20,770 nucleotides of DNA from SZUA-584 sp964441275 (GCA_964441275.1 CAYTUG010000026.1:1-20770), one strand, 5' to 3'; shown: positions 1 to 10,144, counted from the stretch's first letter. Translations and numbers: made by a program. Notes: a model not told the origin generated them from the sequence alone.

Positions 1-152
1 GAACCATATAATATTATCTGACATTCGGAGAATACACAAAATTCTCGGCACTACCTAATAAAGCACCTGCCATTTGCCTCCACTTCCTTCACCCCAAAGC
101 TTATTTATTACAACGCAACCTCTGCCAGAGCTTGCATCTATAGATCTTCCCT

Positions 153-1059
153 CTACGTTGTCAAATGATCTGTTACACTTTTAGCAAGGTTCTCCCTCCA
201 ATACTGGAGGGGCGATTTTCGCCCTAAAACCAGTAACGGGAAGTTGTTGTCCCATCTCTGGTAGCGCTGTAATTGCTCGTTTGCATCTTCCACCGAATAG
301 AATGTCCTGGTCGCATAGAACCTCTCGCTGTCCATCCGGTGTACGCGCTCTACTTTGCCATTATGCCTCGGCGTTGCTACGCGTATCCTCTTGTGCCGTA
401 TCTTCTCTTTCTTTAAATACTGCTCAAATGCCGTAAGTGCCGAGGAATTGGATAGCACATTTGTAAACTCGGTGCCATTATCAGTCTGCACACATTGAAT
501 ATCAAACGGGAACTTCTTTCTTACATAGTGTAAAAACATTACCGAATTCCAGTTGCTCAATTCCTCAAAGATCATTCTGCATCTTATTCGCGTACACTCG
601 TCAACTGCCGTGTACTGATACAGTTGCGGCATTCCTTCTGCCAGGCAGTCCCTTGGCACGTACTTCACGTCTATTTAGACGCGCTCTCCGGCTACTTGGG
701 GCGTTTCATACGGCTTTGGTACATGCCTTTTCTTCCGCTGTTTCTTCCTCCCGATCCCAAGTTTTCTCATCATCCTGTTGAGCGAACTGGCGCTCCTTGC
801 ATATCTATGCTTATCTGCCATGTGCAGACATACAAGATCTAAGCCTTTGTTATGGCTCCACACTCGCTTGATCAACCGCAGTTCCTCAGCTGTATGCTGG
901 TTTGGATGGTACTTTGGCCGATGGCTCCTTTCATACAACGATTCGACCGTTCCACCATGCCGTTCCTGCCAGCGGTAGATGCTTACGCGGCTTATCTTAT
1001 TCACAACTTATTTAAAATACCCGTTGACGAAAGAACGCTTTCTGCCGCATAGTTTTCAT
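153..1059 (-). pseudogene. IS481-like DDE transposase, broken by an internal stop and an N-terminal lesion
   Basis: The gene would encode an integrase-core transposase that cuts and joins the element's ends. The N-terminal part (about 1004-675) keeps an HTH-like stretch (SRVSIYRW) and the linker RSHRPKYHPNQHT. The C-terminal part (668-153) keeps the catalytic core: first Asp in IDVKYVP, second Asp in QTDNGTEF, and Glu in HNGKVERVHR. Two lesions are visible. A TAA at about 669-671 separates GERV from IDVKYVP with no frame change. Relatives usually have Gln (CAA) here, so one C-to-T change explains it. Upstream, the natural start region (ATG at 1059, MKTMRQKAFFRQRVF) is out of frame with the rest, and about a dozen usual residues are missing near 1004-1020. 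The terminal TAG overlaps the left inverted repeat. Confidence 0.85.
154..177. repeat. Left terminal inverted repeat of the IS481-like element
   Basis: This 24-bp end matches the reverse complement of 1151-1174 at 19 positions. It overlaps the last codons of the transposase reading frame, which is common in compact IS elements. Confidence 0.65.
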
Positions 1060-1150
1060 ACGGGGATTCCTTTCTCTGGTGTTGTTGTTCTTTTTGCAAT
1101 TACAACTTTATCAAATTGGAGGAATCCTTGCTTTTTTCTTTTCCCTTAAC

Positions 1151-1174
1151 TGTTACATATCATTGTACAACCTA
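1151..1174. repeat. Right terminal inverted repeat of the IS481-like element
   Basis: This is the partner of 154-177. Its outer 12 bases (TTGTACAACCTA at 1163-1174) recur with one difference at 19188-19199, next to another MKTMR start. This ties the two elements to one family. Confidence 0.65.
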
Positions 1175-1230
1175 CAGATAAATACCGCATTTAACCGGTG
1201 TGTTGCAAGTTTGGCAGCGCATATTAAGAT

Positions 1231-4200
1231 TTAGCTCTGCCAGCATGCAATTATTTTATGTACGCCGTCTTTATGGTCAAGCTTAAGTTCGCGGGTTTTT
1301 GGCCCGCCGTCTATTGACAGCCAAGCTTTATCCTGATATCCGGGCATTAAATCAACTGTAATAATGTATTTACAGCCGCCTCTTTGATATTCGATTTCGT
1401 AGCTTCCAAAATCGTCAGGCAAACATGGATAAATAGTCAATACGCCGCGTTCAATGCGCATACCAAGAATATAGATTATTGCGGCTTGATACATCCATCC
1501 GGCCGCCCCCGTATACCACGTCCAGCCGGCGCGCCCGACATGGCCGCTTGCGCTGTAAACGTCCGCCGAAACAACATACGGTTCTCCTTTGTATTTGGCA
1601 ACTCCTGCGGGCGTGCGCGTGTGATTTATCGGGTTTATCATTTCAAACAGCTTAAGCGCGTTATCCTTTTGGCGAAGCTTAGTTGCCGCTATTATAAACC
1701 ATGCCGCCGCATGCGTATACTGCCCGCCGTTTTCGCGCACTCCCGGCAAATAACATTTTATGTAACCGGGGTCTTTGTCCCACTTGTCAAAAGGAGGAGT
1801 AAGCAGCCTTATAACCCCTTCATCGTGCATTACGAGCTTATCCATAGCGGATGCAAAAGCGCTGCGCGCATGCTGCGCGTCACAGAATACCGACCATGCC
1901 TGCGATACCAAATCGATACTGCATTCGGGTGATTCGTGGCTTCCAAGCTTTATCCCGTCGTCAAAAAATGCCCTTAGGTACCATTCGCCGTCCCATGCGT
2001 TATTCTCGATATTTTTGCTTAAATCCTCGGCCGCTTTTACATATTTTCGTACCAGCCCAGTTTTATTTCTGCGTTCACATACACAAATAAATTTGCGCAA
2101 TACTGTTACCAGGAAAAATGCAAGCCAAACGCTTTCTCCTTTTCCGCCTTCCCCGACTTTGCCCATTCCATCGTTCCAATCCCCCGTCCCCATCAGCGGC
2201 AGCCCGTGCTTTCCAAATCTTAATGCGGAGTCAATAGCCCGGACACAATGCAAAAATATAGTTTCGCTTATATCGCTTTTGCTAAACCCATAGTATAAAT
2301 CGTGCTTGCCCTCCGGTATGCTTTTGCTTTCAAGATAGGCAACCTTCTCGTCGAACACGCCCATATCGCCGGTTACATTCTCGTATTCGCAAGCCACGTA
2401 AGGAAGAAACAGCTTGTCATCGCTCATATATGTGCGAACTCCAAAAGCGGGCTCATGCCACCAATGCAGCACATCGCCTTCGACAAACTGTCTTGCCGCA
2501 ACCTTTAGAATATGCGCTCTTGCAGTTTGCGGGTCAATATACAACAGCGCCATAACGTCCTGAAGCTGATCGCGAAACCCATAAGCGCCTCCCGATTGGT
2601 AATAGCCTGTTCTGCCCATCAGGCGCGACGCATAGGTCTGATACACCAACCAGCCGTTTAAAAGCGTATCAAACGATTTTACCGAAGTTGACACGCGGAT
2701 TTTGCCTGTAATCGCCTTCCAATGCTCTTTTGTTTGGTTAAGCCTTTTGTTAACCGAATTTATGTCCTGCGCCTGAATCAGAACATCTTTAATCTGCGTT
2801 TTATCGCCATAGCCCATAACAACGGGCAAAGATGCCGTTTCTCCGTTCTTGACGGCAATATGCGAACAAATAGCAAGCAAAGATGCCCCGCAGCCGTCGC
2901 TGTCCGACAACTCTTCTCTTTTTAGCGCCTCGGGAAAAATATTATGCCCCGGCACCCCGAAAAACTCCAACGCAGAATCGGTACATTTTGTTTTCTGCCC
3001 CGGCATTGCAATCAGCATTAACCCCGGCGTTGCGGCAAACGCAGAATGCGCCGTCATACCGCCGTCCCGCTTTTCGGTGCGTATTCCGCTGCTTACCGAT
3101 GCGCCAAGCACCGGCTCCGCGTAATAATATACCGTAAATATTCCGTCTTCTCCCGTATTATTGTTTATGGAAAGCACCCCTGTCTTAAACGGCATTTCCA
3201 CATCCGCAAACCAAGTTATTTTAGTGTTTACACTTCCGAAACGTTCAAATATTGTGTATCCGAAACCGTGAGTAATCCGATATTTGCCGCTCCTATATAT
3301 ATCGGGCGCGACGCTAAATGCTTCGCCCGTCCTAAAATTTCGGACAATAACGCCTTCTCCGGGGACGTCTGTTAACGCATCGTTGCGAAAGGGCGTCAAT
3401 CGGGTCATTCTTGCATTGCCCGCCCAGGTATACCCCCCTCCTCCCGCGCTTATCAGCGAGCCAAGGCTTTTGCCCGCAAGCAAATTGCTCCACGGGAGCA
3501 CTCCGGCTTCTTGGGCGTCTATACAATATTCCGCTCCGTTGTTGATAAAGCCGCCCGTGCCGTTGTCGTATTCCTTTATCTGCTTCGGTATACCAACGCG
3601 CCTGTTAGAATGCCCGGGTTCAAACCTTTGATACGGCAACACAGGCTCAATAACCTTAAGCTGTTCATCAAGCGGTTTGCCGGCTTCCAAAACAAGACAT
3701 GCGGCCGCCACCATTGTATGCACGTCTTCTTGCAGTTCCCCCGGCACTTCTATTATATGTCCGCTTATCCGGCCGGACGAAGTTTGTGAAAGCTCTGTAA
3801 TCTTGTCTCTTAGAGGATCGATATACGCCCCGCTGTCCTTATAGATTACCGCTAAATCTGCAGCTATTCTTCTTAAGCTTAAAAACTCCATAGCTTTGGC
3901 TAACATCATCAAATCCTGCATATGCTCCGGCTCTGAAACAAACAAGCAGATGATAGGCGTCTCTCCCGATAGTCCGTATTTGAACAGCGTTTCTCTGCCC
4001 TGCGGGTTGGTATAGCTCGCGCAAGCCGACGGTATCTTTATAACGGTACGTGAAGCAATACGCCAGAAATTCGCCGCCTGCAGCCCGTTTAATTTAAGAT
4101 AGCGCATTTCTACCTGCGCATGCGTCCATGCGAGCTGTTTTACCCTGCGTATATCCTCTTGCGATGAAACCGATTTTAAGCATTGCTCCGCCCGGGCGCG

Positions 4201-7200
4201 GCTATCCGCCATTGTAATGGCAAAAGACGCGCTTATGCTTTTATCTGCATCTACCGAAACGTTCGTTCTAATCCCCACCGCATGCATAATATCTCTTTCA
4301 GAGTGCTTTTCTCCCATAAGCTTGGGCACTCCAAATACAATTTGTCTCCCAAATATCTGAGTTCTGTCTGTAAGCAAATCGGTTTTTGCTTCAAAACACG
4401 CTTTCATAGCCGCCCAAATTGGTTTTCCTCTTCGGGTTGCGAGCACCGTTCTGTTCTTCTCATCTTCTATAGTTTCAATAAATAAATCCTCTAAAGCCGG
4501 ATGAGCCGCAAAATCTTTTTCGGTTGAAAGCGCGGGCAGGAAGACGCAGTATAAAGAAAGCCGCACAGTTTGTTCTGAATTATTTTTAATCTTCAGGCTG
4601 CGGATTTCCATATCGCATTCGGGCGATACAAAAACCTCCATAACGGTTTCAATATCATTGACACGCCTTGTGAAGGTAGCCAAATGCGGCTCAAACATAA
4701 CCCGCTCCTCATCTGCGCGCAAACATGTCGGCAGAAAAGCTGCAGACCAAACAAAGCCGGTATCAAGGTTTTTAATATATATATGTACGCCCGGCGCGCT
4801 GCGCAATACATCGTTCTCCCACCTGCAAACAAGATTTCCCCTGCATGCGGAATAGCCCGAGCCAAGCTGCGTAATCATTACAGTGTAATTGCCGTTTGAT
4901 AAAAAGTGCGCTTTTGGATACTGGCTTAACGTGCGGAACAAACGTACCGCCTTTATTTCTTCGGCAAACTTTTTTGTATCGTCAACCTTTTCGCCTAATT
5001 TTAGCGTTATGCTCCGGGGAGGCACCTTTTCTTTAAGCAACATCTCCGTTGCCTTAACATTGGCAGAGCTGTGAAAAAGGTTTTGCAATTTGCCGTCTTT
5101 GACGCAATTTAATATGGACGCCAATATCATACCTTGGTGGTGTGCCATATAGCTTTTTATTATGTGCTTGTTTCTGCCCTTATTCAAACGCGCCGGCGTA
5201 TAATCTATTGCCTCAAAAAAACCATAGCGGCCGCTTGCCGCTATCTTTTGCAGCCTTTGTATATTGGTTACGGCGGCGCGGGGATTAACATGCAGCGCCA
5301 GAAACGAAGCGTACGGGGTTATCACTATTTCCCTTACAAGCCCCGATTTTAATCCAAGCCCGGGCACCCCGAAAGCTTTATACTGGTAATTCAAATCAAG
5401 GTCAAACGCGTAATAGCCCGATTCGGACACTCCCCAGGGCAAGCGCCTTAGCTCTCCGTAAGAGATTTGCATATCCACCACAGATTTGTAAGTTTCGCTC
5501 AGCAATGTGTTATCGTAGCTTTTCATCAATATAAGAGGCATCAAATATTCGAACATTGTGCCTCCCCAGGACAACAGCACCCGCCCGTCGCCCGCAATAG
5601 TAAGCGGCCTTGAAAGGCGGAACCAATGTTTTTCAGGCACGTCTCCTTTTGCTATCGCAACAAAGCTGGCGGCACGCGCTTCAGTCGCAAGCAAATCGTA
5701 ATGCGAATCGTTCAAAACCCCGTTGCAAAAATCAAATCCTATTGAGAAAAGGGATTTTTCTTCATCATACAGTTTTGCGAAATCCATTTGTCCAACTATT
5801 TCCGCAATGCGTTTTCGCAATCTTTCTATGCGCATACAAAACCTGCGCACGACAATATATCCTTCGCTCAAGGCGCTTTCCATCCGATTTACGAATTCGA
5901 GTATTTCTTTATCGTCGTCATGCTTTGCCGTTTCAACAACCCCCGACAGCAACTCTAAAAAGCTGTTAAAACTTTCAATATAGCCTAAAGGCGAAACATA
6001 CTGCAACCGCTCGCGCAAGCCATTTACACAGCGCGAATATTTGTTTAACTTCTTTTCGGGGAAATCCATCAATATTTGTGCCCAAGCGGTATACTTGCGC
6101 ATATAAAGCTGCGCCTTTTCGCAAAAATTCAACAGCGCTCCCTTCGCATCCGCAAGCGCGTTCAACTTGCCTAAAACGCCGAAAATATTCGCATCATCCG
6201 CGCTGCATTCCTGGCCGCACTCGCGGGATACTATTTTTAATCCATCGCCTATAAAAGCGGCAAACGGATTTGCCAACATTTCGCCAAGCGCAGCATCTAT
6301 GGCAATCAAATAACAAGCAAGGTTGCCGCTGTCCACCGATGAAACATAATGCGGCTTTAATGGCTCCAGACTCGTTATATCGTACCAGTTGTATAAATGC
6401 CCGTTCCACTTTTCGGCCTTCCATATACCGTTCACGCAATTTTCCAGCCTGTTCAAAGCTTCGAAAAGCACCAAAAACCCCATATAATATGCGCATATTG
6501 CCGCGCTCATTGAAAAAGCCACATTTGTGGGCGAAGTGCGTTTGGCAATACCTTTTCCCGGGCTTTGCTGGAAGTTATCCGGCATCCAAAAATGCTCGTC
6601 TTCCCGGGAATATTCCTCGAAGAAACGCCAAGTTTTTAAGGCTATTTGCTCAAGGTATTCTATTTGCCGCTCATCGAGTTTTTTTATCTTGGTTTTGCGC
6701 TTCCGGCTTATTGCATGGGCTATTGACGGCGCGAAAAACCAAACCCCGAAAACCAAAAACGTCATTACGGAAAAAGCCCGGGTAACCGTTATTGACAATC
6801 CGTAAAGTGCGGCGGCAAGCAACGGCGAGGCGATCATGCGTTTCCAATAATAGCCTATACCCGAACGCACGTTTTTTTCTCCCTCTGCGGCTGTCTCCCA
6901 TTCGAGAAGATTGCGCCGGGTTATGTACATTCTTATCATGCTTCGTATTGCGGCGTCTAATGTCATGTAGCTTTCGTAAGGCAGAAACGCAAATTTATAA
7001 AACGCCTGCTCAAACATAGTTTTTGTTTCAAATAAAATATCCTTTACGGTTGTGCCTTTCCCGGCGTTGCGCATCAGTATGCTCATGTGCGTGGCAAAAT
7101 CCAATATGCTGTCAATAAACAACGGCATAATGCCGGCTATTAGCCAAAAGAAAGCCGAACGATAAAATGCCGTTTGGGACAAGAGTATAACCGCAAAGCT

Positions 7201-9546
7201 AAGCGGCGTGGAAATACTGCGCCTTATGTTGTCAAATATCTGGTACTTGGCAAGGCGCGAGAGCGGATTCTTGCGTTTGCCGCTTTTCGTTCTAACTTTT
7301 GGCAAGAGCCACGGTATCAACTGCCAATCTCCCCGGGTCCATCTGTGCTGCCTGCGTTCCCATGCTGTGTATCTTGACGGGCAACTGTCCATAAGCACCA
7401 TATCATTTAACAGTGCGCACCTTAAATAACTGCCTTCAATAAGGTCGTGGCTTAGGATATGATTGTCGGGAAACGCGTCTTTTAAAACCCGCAAATACAC
7501 CCGAAGGCTAAATATCCCTTTGCCCGCAAATATTGCGGTGCCAAATCCGTCCTGATAAACGTCCGAAACTGCGCTTGCGTATGTATCAAGCCCGCCCTTG
7601 CCCGCGTACACAAGGGAAAATCTTGACTGCGCGGCGCTTACAACATCCACGCCTATGCGCGGCTGCATTATGCCGTACCCTTTTGCCACAACCCCTTTGT
7701 TTTCGTCAACAACCGGAAAAGCCAACGGATGTTCCATAGCTCCAACCATTTTTACCGCCGCATCTCTTGCCAGCTCCGTATCCGCATCAAGCGTAATAAC
7801 ATATTTAACGGATGCGGGCAGCCCCTTTGTAACATGCGCAAACGCCAAAGCGTTGCCGCTCAGCAGCTCGCAAAAATCTAAAAGCGCGCCACGTTTGCGC
7901 TCATAACCTTCGTACCTGCCCGTACTTTCACTGTAAGCGCGTTTGCGTTGCGCATAAAAAAAGAGCTTTTTACCGTACCTTTGGTTTAATTGCAAAGTCT
8001 TGCTCTCTATTGTTTCTATTGCCTCTTCGTCCCCTGCGGCAATTTCGTTTTTGTCGCTCTTAAAATCGGAAAGCAACACAAAATATATATTGTTCTGCTG
8101 GTTTGCCGCCCAATACACTTCCATCTTGTCGAGCAGCTCACACCCCGTTTTTATTTCGGTTATTAATGCCGGCACAACCACCACCGTTGCGCATTCTTTT
8201 GGTATCCCGTTTTTAAACTCTATCTTGGGCATAAAAAAAGGCTTTGTAGTAAACGAGATTATTCTGTTGTTGACAGCTATTGCAACCGTATAAATGGGTA
8301 CAAGGCTTACAATAAACCCAAGTATGCCAACCAAAGGCGGAAACATAAAAAAAAGCGAAATGCTAAGCAGAGCCGCGCTGACAAGCGTAGAAACTGCCGC
8401 GCCTCCCGCATAAAACAACAGCATGTGCTTTTTAATAAAAAAACTCGCACGTTTTTTAAGAGGTGTTCTTCCGATATGCTTATATAGTTCTCTCGCCCTC
8501 TCGCCCATTAAGAAAATGCCGACGTGCACTTTTTCTGTTTTTGAAAGCTTTATTGCTTCGCGCGCTATGTAAGGTTCGGGCATTTTTAAAGATAAAGCGA
8601 TATCCGCAATTGTGCGTCTGTAGTGCTCGCGTGAACTAAAATCCATATCCCGATAGCGTGAATCGTCGCTTAAGTATTTATGAACGGACGAAATGTTTTC
8701 AAACAAAGGCTCAAAATCCAATTTTGCCAACATGCGCAGCGAGGACATAGCGCCCGAAATGCGCGCTATTGCCGACGCCTGCATAGCATGCGCTTTTTTA
8801 ACCTGTTTATGCACGCTTTTATCTTTATGCAATAGCCTCTTATCAATCGCTTCGCTTATTTGCGCGAAATTCGGACCGTCGCGCAGCAAAACCATCGAAT
8901 GCTCAAGAAAATAAGGATTTGACAGAACGGCTTTGTGCTCGTCTACAATTGCGGAAATATTTGCAGCGTTTTTTTCTATCTTCCCGCAAAACAGTTCCGC
9001 CCTGTTCCACATGCCTATTATTGATATGCTGCGATGCGCCAATTCTCCCAACGCGCGCAGCAATGCAATTCTTAACATATCGGAAAAAATCCAAATTTCA
9101 CCTGAATCGAGCTCCGCCTCTTTCTGGTATGCCTCTAAAAACTTGCTTACGCTATCAATGGTTATATCAAGGCAGCAATGGCCCAAAAGTATTGTGGCAA
9201 GGGCTAAGCTTCTTGGCCAATTGACAAACCGTCCGTTGCGCAGATGCGGTAACCGGCGCGGACAATGCGAAAATTCAAGCTGTTTTATCTGTTCAATAAA
9301 CAGTGCGCGGTTATCGTAAAACCATTCGGCAAGCGCAGGTATATCGCCGCTTTTGTGTTTTCGTATTCTTGCGACTTTATAAGCGTTTTCTATTTTCTGC
9401 CTTTGCTCGCTTAACTTGAAAATATTTAAGTCAACCTTTAAGGTTTCAACCTTATCGCTAAATGACAGTTTGCCGGCAAGTTTTAAAAGCTCCTGTCTTG
9501 AGAGCGTCAGATCATCGGGTATTTGGCTCAATATTTTACCATGCAT
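1231..9546 (-). CDS. Cyclic beta-1,2-glucan synthase (NdvB/ChvB type), 2771 aa
   Basis: This giant membrane enzyme should polymerise glucose from UDP-glucose into a beta-1,2 chain, set its length and cyclise it. Hydrophobic segments occur at about residues 375-440. The GT84-type glycosyltransferase core follows, with the DADTE metal-binding motif near 586-590 and RRQHRW near 731-736 (the QxxRW-like acceptor motif). More membrane spans follow to about 970. The middle part (about 1000-1500, with LLSWGGTMFEY near 1330) matches the glycoamylase-like region, which in studied synthases performs cyclisation (GH189). The C-terminal third is GH94-like (phosphorylase family), with GTGDWNDGMG near 2455 and YYQSGGAYGFRDQ before it. 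The length is close to the 2800-2870 aa of proteobacterial synthases. The start is supported by AAGGAG five bases before the ATG. It stands alone between rnpB and the IS element, and I see no clear promoter or terminator. The domain-level call is strong. The exact product ring size cannot be told. Confidence 0.93.
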   Translation of the reverse strand: MHGKILSQIPDDLTLSRQELLKLAGKLSFSDKVETLKVDLNIFKLSEQRQKIENAYKVARIRKHKSGDIPALAEWFYDNRALFIEQIKQLEFSHCPRRLPHLRNGRFVNWPRSLALATILLGHCCLDITIDSVSKFLEAYQKEAELDSGEIWIFSDMLRIALLRALGELAHRSISIIGMWNRAELFCGKIEKNAANISAIVDEHKAVLSNPYFLEHSMVLLRDGPNFAQISEAIDKRLLHKDKSVHKQVKKAHAMQASAIARISGAMSSLRMLAKLDFEPLFENISSVHKYLSDDSRYRDMDFSSREHYRRTIADIALSLKMPEPYIAREAIKLSKTEKVHVGIFLMGERARELYKHIGRTPLKKRASFFIKKHMLLFYAGGAAVSTLVSAALLSISLFFMFPPLVGILGFIVSLVPIYTVAIAVNNRIISFTTKPFFMPKIEFKNGIPKECATVVVVPALITEIKTGCELLDKMEVYWAANQQNNIYFVLLSDFKSDKNEIAAGDEEAIETIESKTLQLNQRYGKKLFFYAQRKRAYSESTGRYEGYERKRGALLDFCELLSGNALAFAHVTKGLPASVKYVITLDADTELARDAAVKMVGAMEHPLAFPVVDENKGVVAKGYGIMQPRIGVDVVSAAQSRFSLVYAGKGGLDTYASAVSDVYQDGFGTAIFAGKGIFSLRVYLRVLKDAFPDNHILSHDLIEGSYLRCALLNDMVLMDSCPSRYTAWERRQHRWTRGDWQLIPWLLPKVRTKSGKRKNPLSRLAKYQIFDNIRRSISTPLSFAVILLSQTAFYRSAFFWLIAGIMPLFIDSILDFATHMSILMRNAGKGTTVKDILFETKTMFEQAFYKFAFLPYESYMTLDAAIRSMIRMYITRRNLLEWETAAEGEKNVRSGIGYYWKRMIASPLLAAALYGLSITVTRAFSVMTFLVFGVWFFAPSIAHAISRKRKTKIKKLDERQIEYLEQIALKTWRFFEEYSREDEHFWMPDNFQQSPGKGIAKRTSPTNVAFSMSAAICAYYMGFLVLFEALNRLENCVNGIWKAEKWNGHLYNWYDITSLEPLKPHYVSSVDSGNLACYLIAIDAALGEMLANPFAAFIGDGLKIVSRECGQECSADDANIFGVLGKLNALADAKGALLNFCEKAQLYMRKYTAWAQILMDFPEKKLNKYSRCVNGLRERLQYVSPLGYIESFNSFLELLSGVVETAKHDDDKEILEFVNRMESALSEGYIVVRRFCMRIERLRKRIAEIVGQMDFAKLYDEEKSLFSIGFDFCNGVLNDSHYDLLATEARAASFVAIAKGDVPEKHWFRLSRPLTIAGDGRVLLSWGGTMFEYLMPLILMKSYDNTLLSETYKSVVDMQISYGELRRLPWGVSESGYYAFDLDLNYQYKAFGVPGLGLKSGLVREIVITPYASFLALHVNPRAAVTNIQRLQKIAASGRYGFFEAIDYTPARLNKGRNKHIIKSYMAHHQGMILASILNCVKDGKLQNLFHSSANVKATEMLLKEKVPPRSITLKLGEKVDDTKKFAEEIKAVRLFRTLSQYPKAHFLSNGNYTVMITQLGSGYSACRGNLVCRWENDVLRSAPGVHIYIKNLDTGFVWSAAFLPTCLRADEERVMFEPHLATFTRRVNDIETVMEVFVSPECDMEIRSLKIKNNSEQTVRLSLYCVFLPALSTEKDFAAHPALEDLFIETIEDEKNRTVLATRRGKPIWAAMKACFEAKTDLLTDRTQIFGRQIVFGVPKLMGEKHSERDIMHAVGIRTNVSVDADKSISASFAITMADSRARAEQCLKSVSSQEDIRRVKQLAWTHAQVEMRYLKLNGLQAANFWRIASRTVIKIPSACASYTNPQGRETLFKYGLSGETPIICLFVSEPEHMQDLMMLAKAMEFLSLRRIAADLAVIYKDSGAYIDPLRDKITELSQTSSGRISGHIIEVPGELQEDVHTMVAAACLVLEAGKPLDEQLKVIEPVLPYQRFEPGHSNRRVGIPKQIKEYDNGTGGFINNGAEYCIDAQEAGVLPWSNLLAGKSLGSLISAGGGGYTWAGNARMTRLTPFRNDALTDVPGEGVIVRNFRTGEAFSVAPDIYRSGKYRITHGFGYTIFERFGSVNTKITWFADVEMPFKTGVLSINNNTGEDGIFTVYYYAEPVLGASVSSGIRTEKRDGGMTAHSAFAATPGLMLIAMPGQKTKCTDSALEFFGVPGHNIFPEALKREELSDSDGCGASLLAICSHIAVKNGETASLPVVMGYGDKTQIKDVLIQAQDINSVNKRLNQTKEHWKAITGKIRVSTSVKSFDTLLNGWLVYQTYASRLMGRTGYYQSGGAYGFRDQLQDVMALLYIDPQTARAHILKVAARQFVEGDVLHWWHEPAFGVRTYMSDDKLFLPYVACEYENVTGDMGVFDEKVAYLESKSIPEGKHDLYYGFSKSDISETIFLHCVRAIDSALRFGKHGLPLMGTGDWNDGMGKVGEGGKGESVWLAFFLVTVLRKFICVCERRNKTGLVRKYVKAAEDLSKNIENNAWDGEWYLRAFFDDGIKLGSHESPECSIDLVSQAWSVFCDAQHARSAFASAMDKLVMHDEGVIRLLTPPFDKWDKDPGYIKCYLPGVRENGGQYTHAAAWFIIAATKLRQKDNALKLFEMINPINHTRTPAGVAKYKGEPYVVSADVYSASGHVGRAGWTWYTGAAGWMYQAAIIYILGMRIERGVLTIYPCLPDDFGSYEIEYQRGGCKYIITVDLMPGYQDKAWLSIDGGPKTRELKLDHKDGVHKIIACWQS

Positions 9547-9684
9547 AAACGCTCCTTAAAATTGCTAATCTTTTTGCCTTTCGCCGGCGGCTAAGATTAT
9601 TGTTTTGATACTCTTTATATTATTGGCATTGATTATGTTATGCATTCATAAAACGTTCTTAACTAAGATATCATATTGAGCGAA

Positions 9685-9718
9685 CAAAAAAAGAAACCTT
9701 CGCTATCGAAAGTTTCTT
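9685..9718 (-). terminator. Rho-independent terminator of rnpB
   Basis: On the minus strand a long stem (AAGAAACTTTCG pairing with CGAAGGTTTCTT around the loop ATAG) runs straight into a T-rich tract at 9692-9685. It lies just past the 3' end of the RNase P RNA and separates rnpB from the glucan synthase gene. Confidence 0.85.
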
Positions 9719-9730
9719 TATAAATTGCTT

Positions 9731-10110
9731 GAGACAAGCCTGTAAGCCGAGTTCTGTCGAAAATGGCCATCTATCTGCGCCTGAAGTTGCCAGCAGGCTT
9801 TAGCGATTACATGGGGCGCGGCGGGCAGCCGCATTATACCCTCTATCAATCTTGCACCGGACGGGGTTTACATAGCTGCCAAGTCGCCATGGCACTGGTG
9901 AGCTCTTACCTCGCCTTTCCACCCTTCCCGGTTTTAGCAACAGATGCGCAAAACTTTCCGCACCTTACAGCAAAAACCCGGAGGTATATTTCTGTTGCAC
10001 TATCCTTGGAGTCGCCTCCACCGGGAGTTACCCGGCGCCCTGCCCTGCGGAGCTCGGACTTTCCTCCCCCATCACTGTTAAGCTTAAGGGGCGGCCATTC
10101 AGCTTGCTCT
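9731..10110 (-). ncRNA. rnpB: RNase P RNA (catalytic subunit)
   Basis: This is the RNA ribozyme that matures the 5' ends of tRNAs with the RnpA protein. The minus strand carries the universal bacterial core: GAGGAAAGTCCG near the 5' end, the ACAGAAATATACC segment, AGGGTGGAAAGG, GAGGTAAGAGCTCACCAG, and the 3' ACTCGGCTTACAGGCTTG. The two ends pair to close helix P1 (GCAAGC with GCTTG). The size of about 380 nt is normal. Ends are placed from the P1 pairing, the promoter spacing and the downstream terminator, so each may be off by a few bases. A 116-codon plus-strand frame across this region is an accident of the structured RNA. Confidence 0.97.
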
Positions 10111-10115
10111 TAGCA

Positions 10116-10144
10116 ATTATATCACGTATAATATCCGGCCGCAA
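10116..10144 (-). promoter_or_regulatory. rnpB promoter inside the preceding gene
   Basis: TTGCGG (10139-10144), a 17-base spacer and a perfect TATAAT (10116-10121) point at rnpB, with transcription expected to start near 10109. The -10 box overlaps the stop codon of the zinc-ribbon gene. rnpB can therefore be made independently of the upstream operon. Confidence 0.75.

Larger units (their letters stand above)
154..1174 (-). mobile_element. IS481-like insertion sequence, decayed, ~1.02 kb
   Basis: A DDE-transposase gene is bracketed by imperfect terminal inverted repeats. The left end (154-177) and the reverse complement of the right end (1151-1174) match at 19 of 24 positions, both having the form TA(c/g)GTTGT...ATGAT.TGT.ACA. 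The outer 12 bases of the right end recur with one mismatch at the edge of a second remnant (19188-19199), which supports 1174 as the true end. I see no clear target-site duplication. The element lies just downstream of the cyclic glucan synthase gene in the same orientation. Its transposase is broken, so it is probably immobile unless helped in trans. The family assignment rests on the transposase motifs and is from memory of the family, not a search. Confidence 0.8.

Noticed and set aside
1384..9319. Many plus-strand frames of 60-180 codons under the glucan synthase gene
   Set aside because: They are shadows of a well-supported 2771-codon gene, with no start signals or known motifs.
9763..10113. 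116-codon open frame on the plus strand
   Set aside because: It lies entirely within the RNase P RNA, whose conserved motifs are all on the minus strand.
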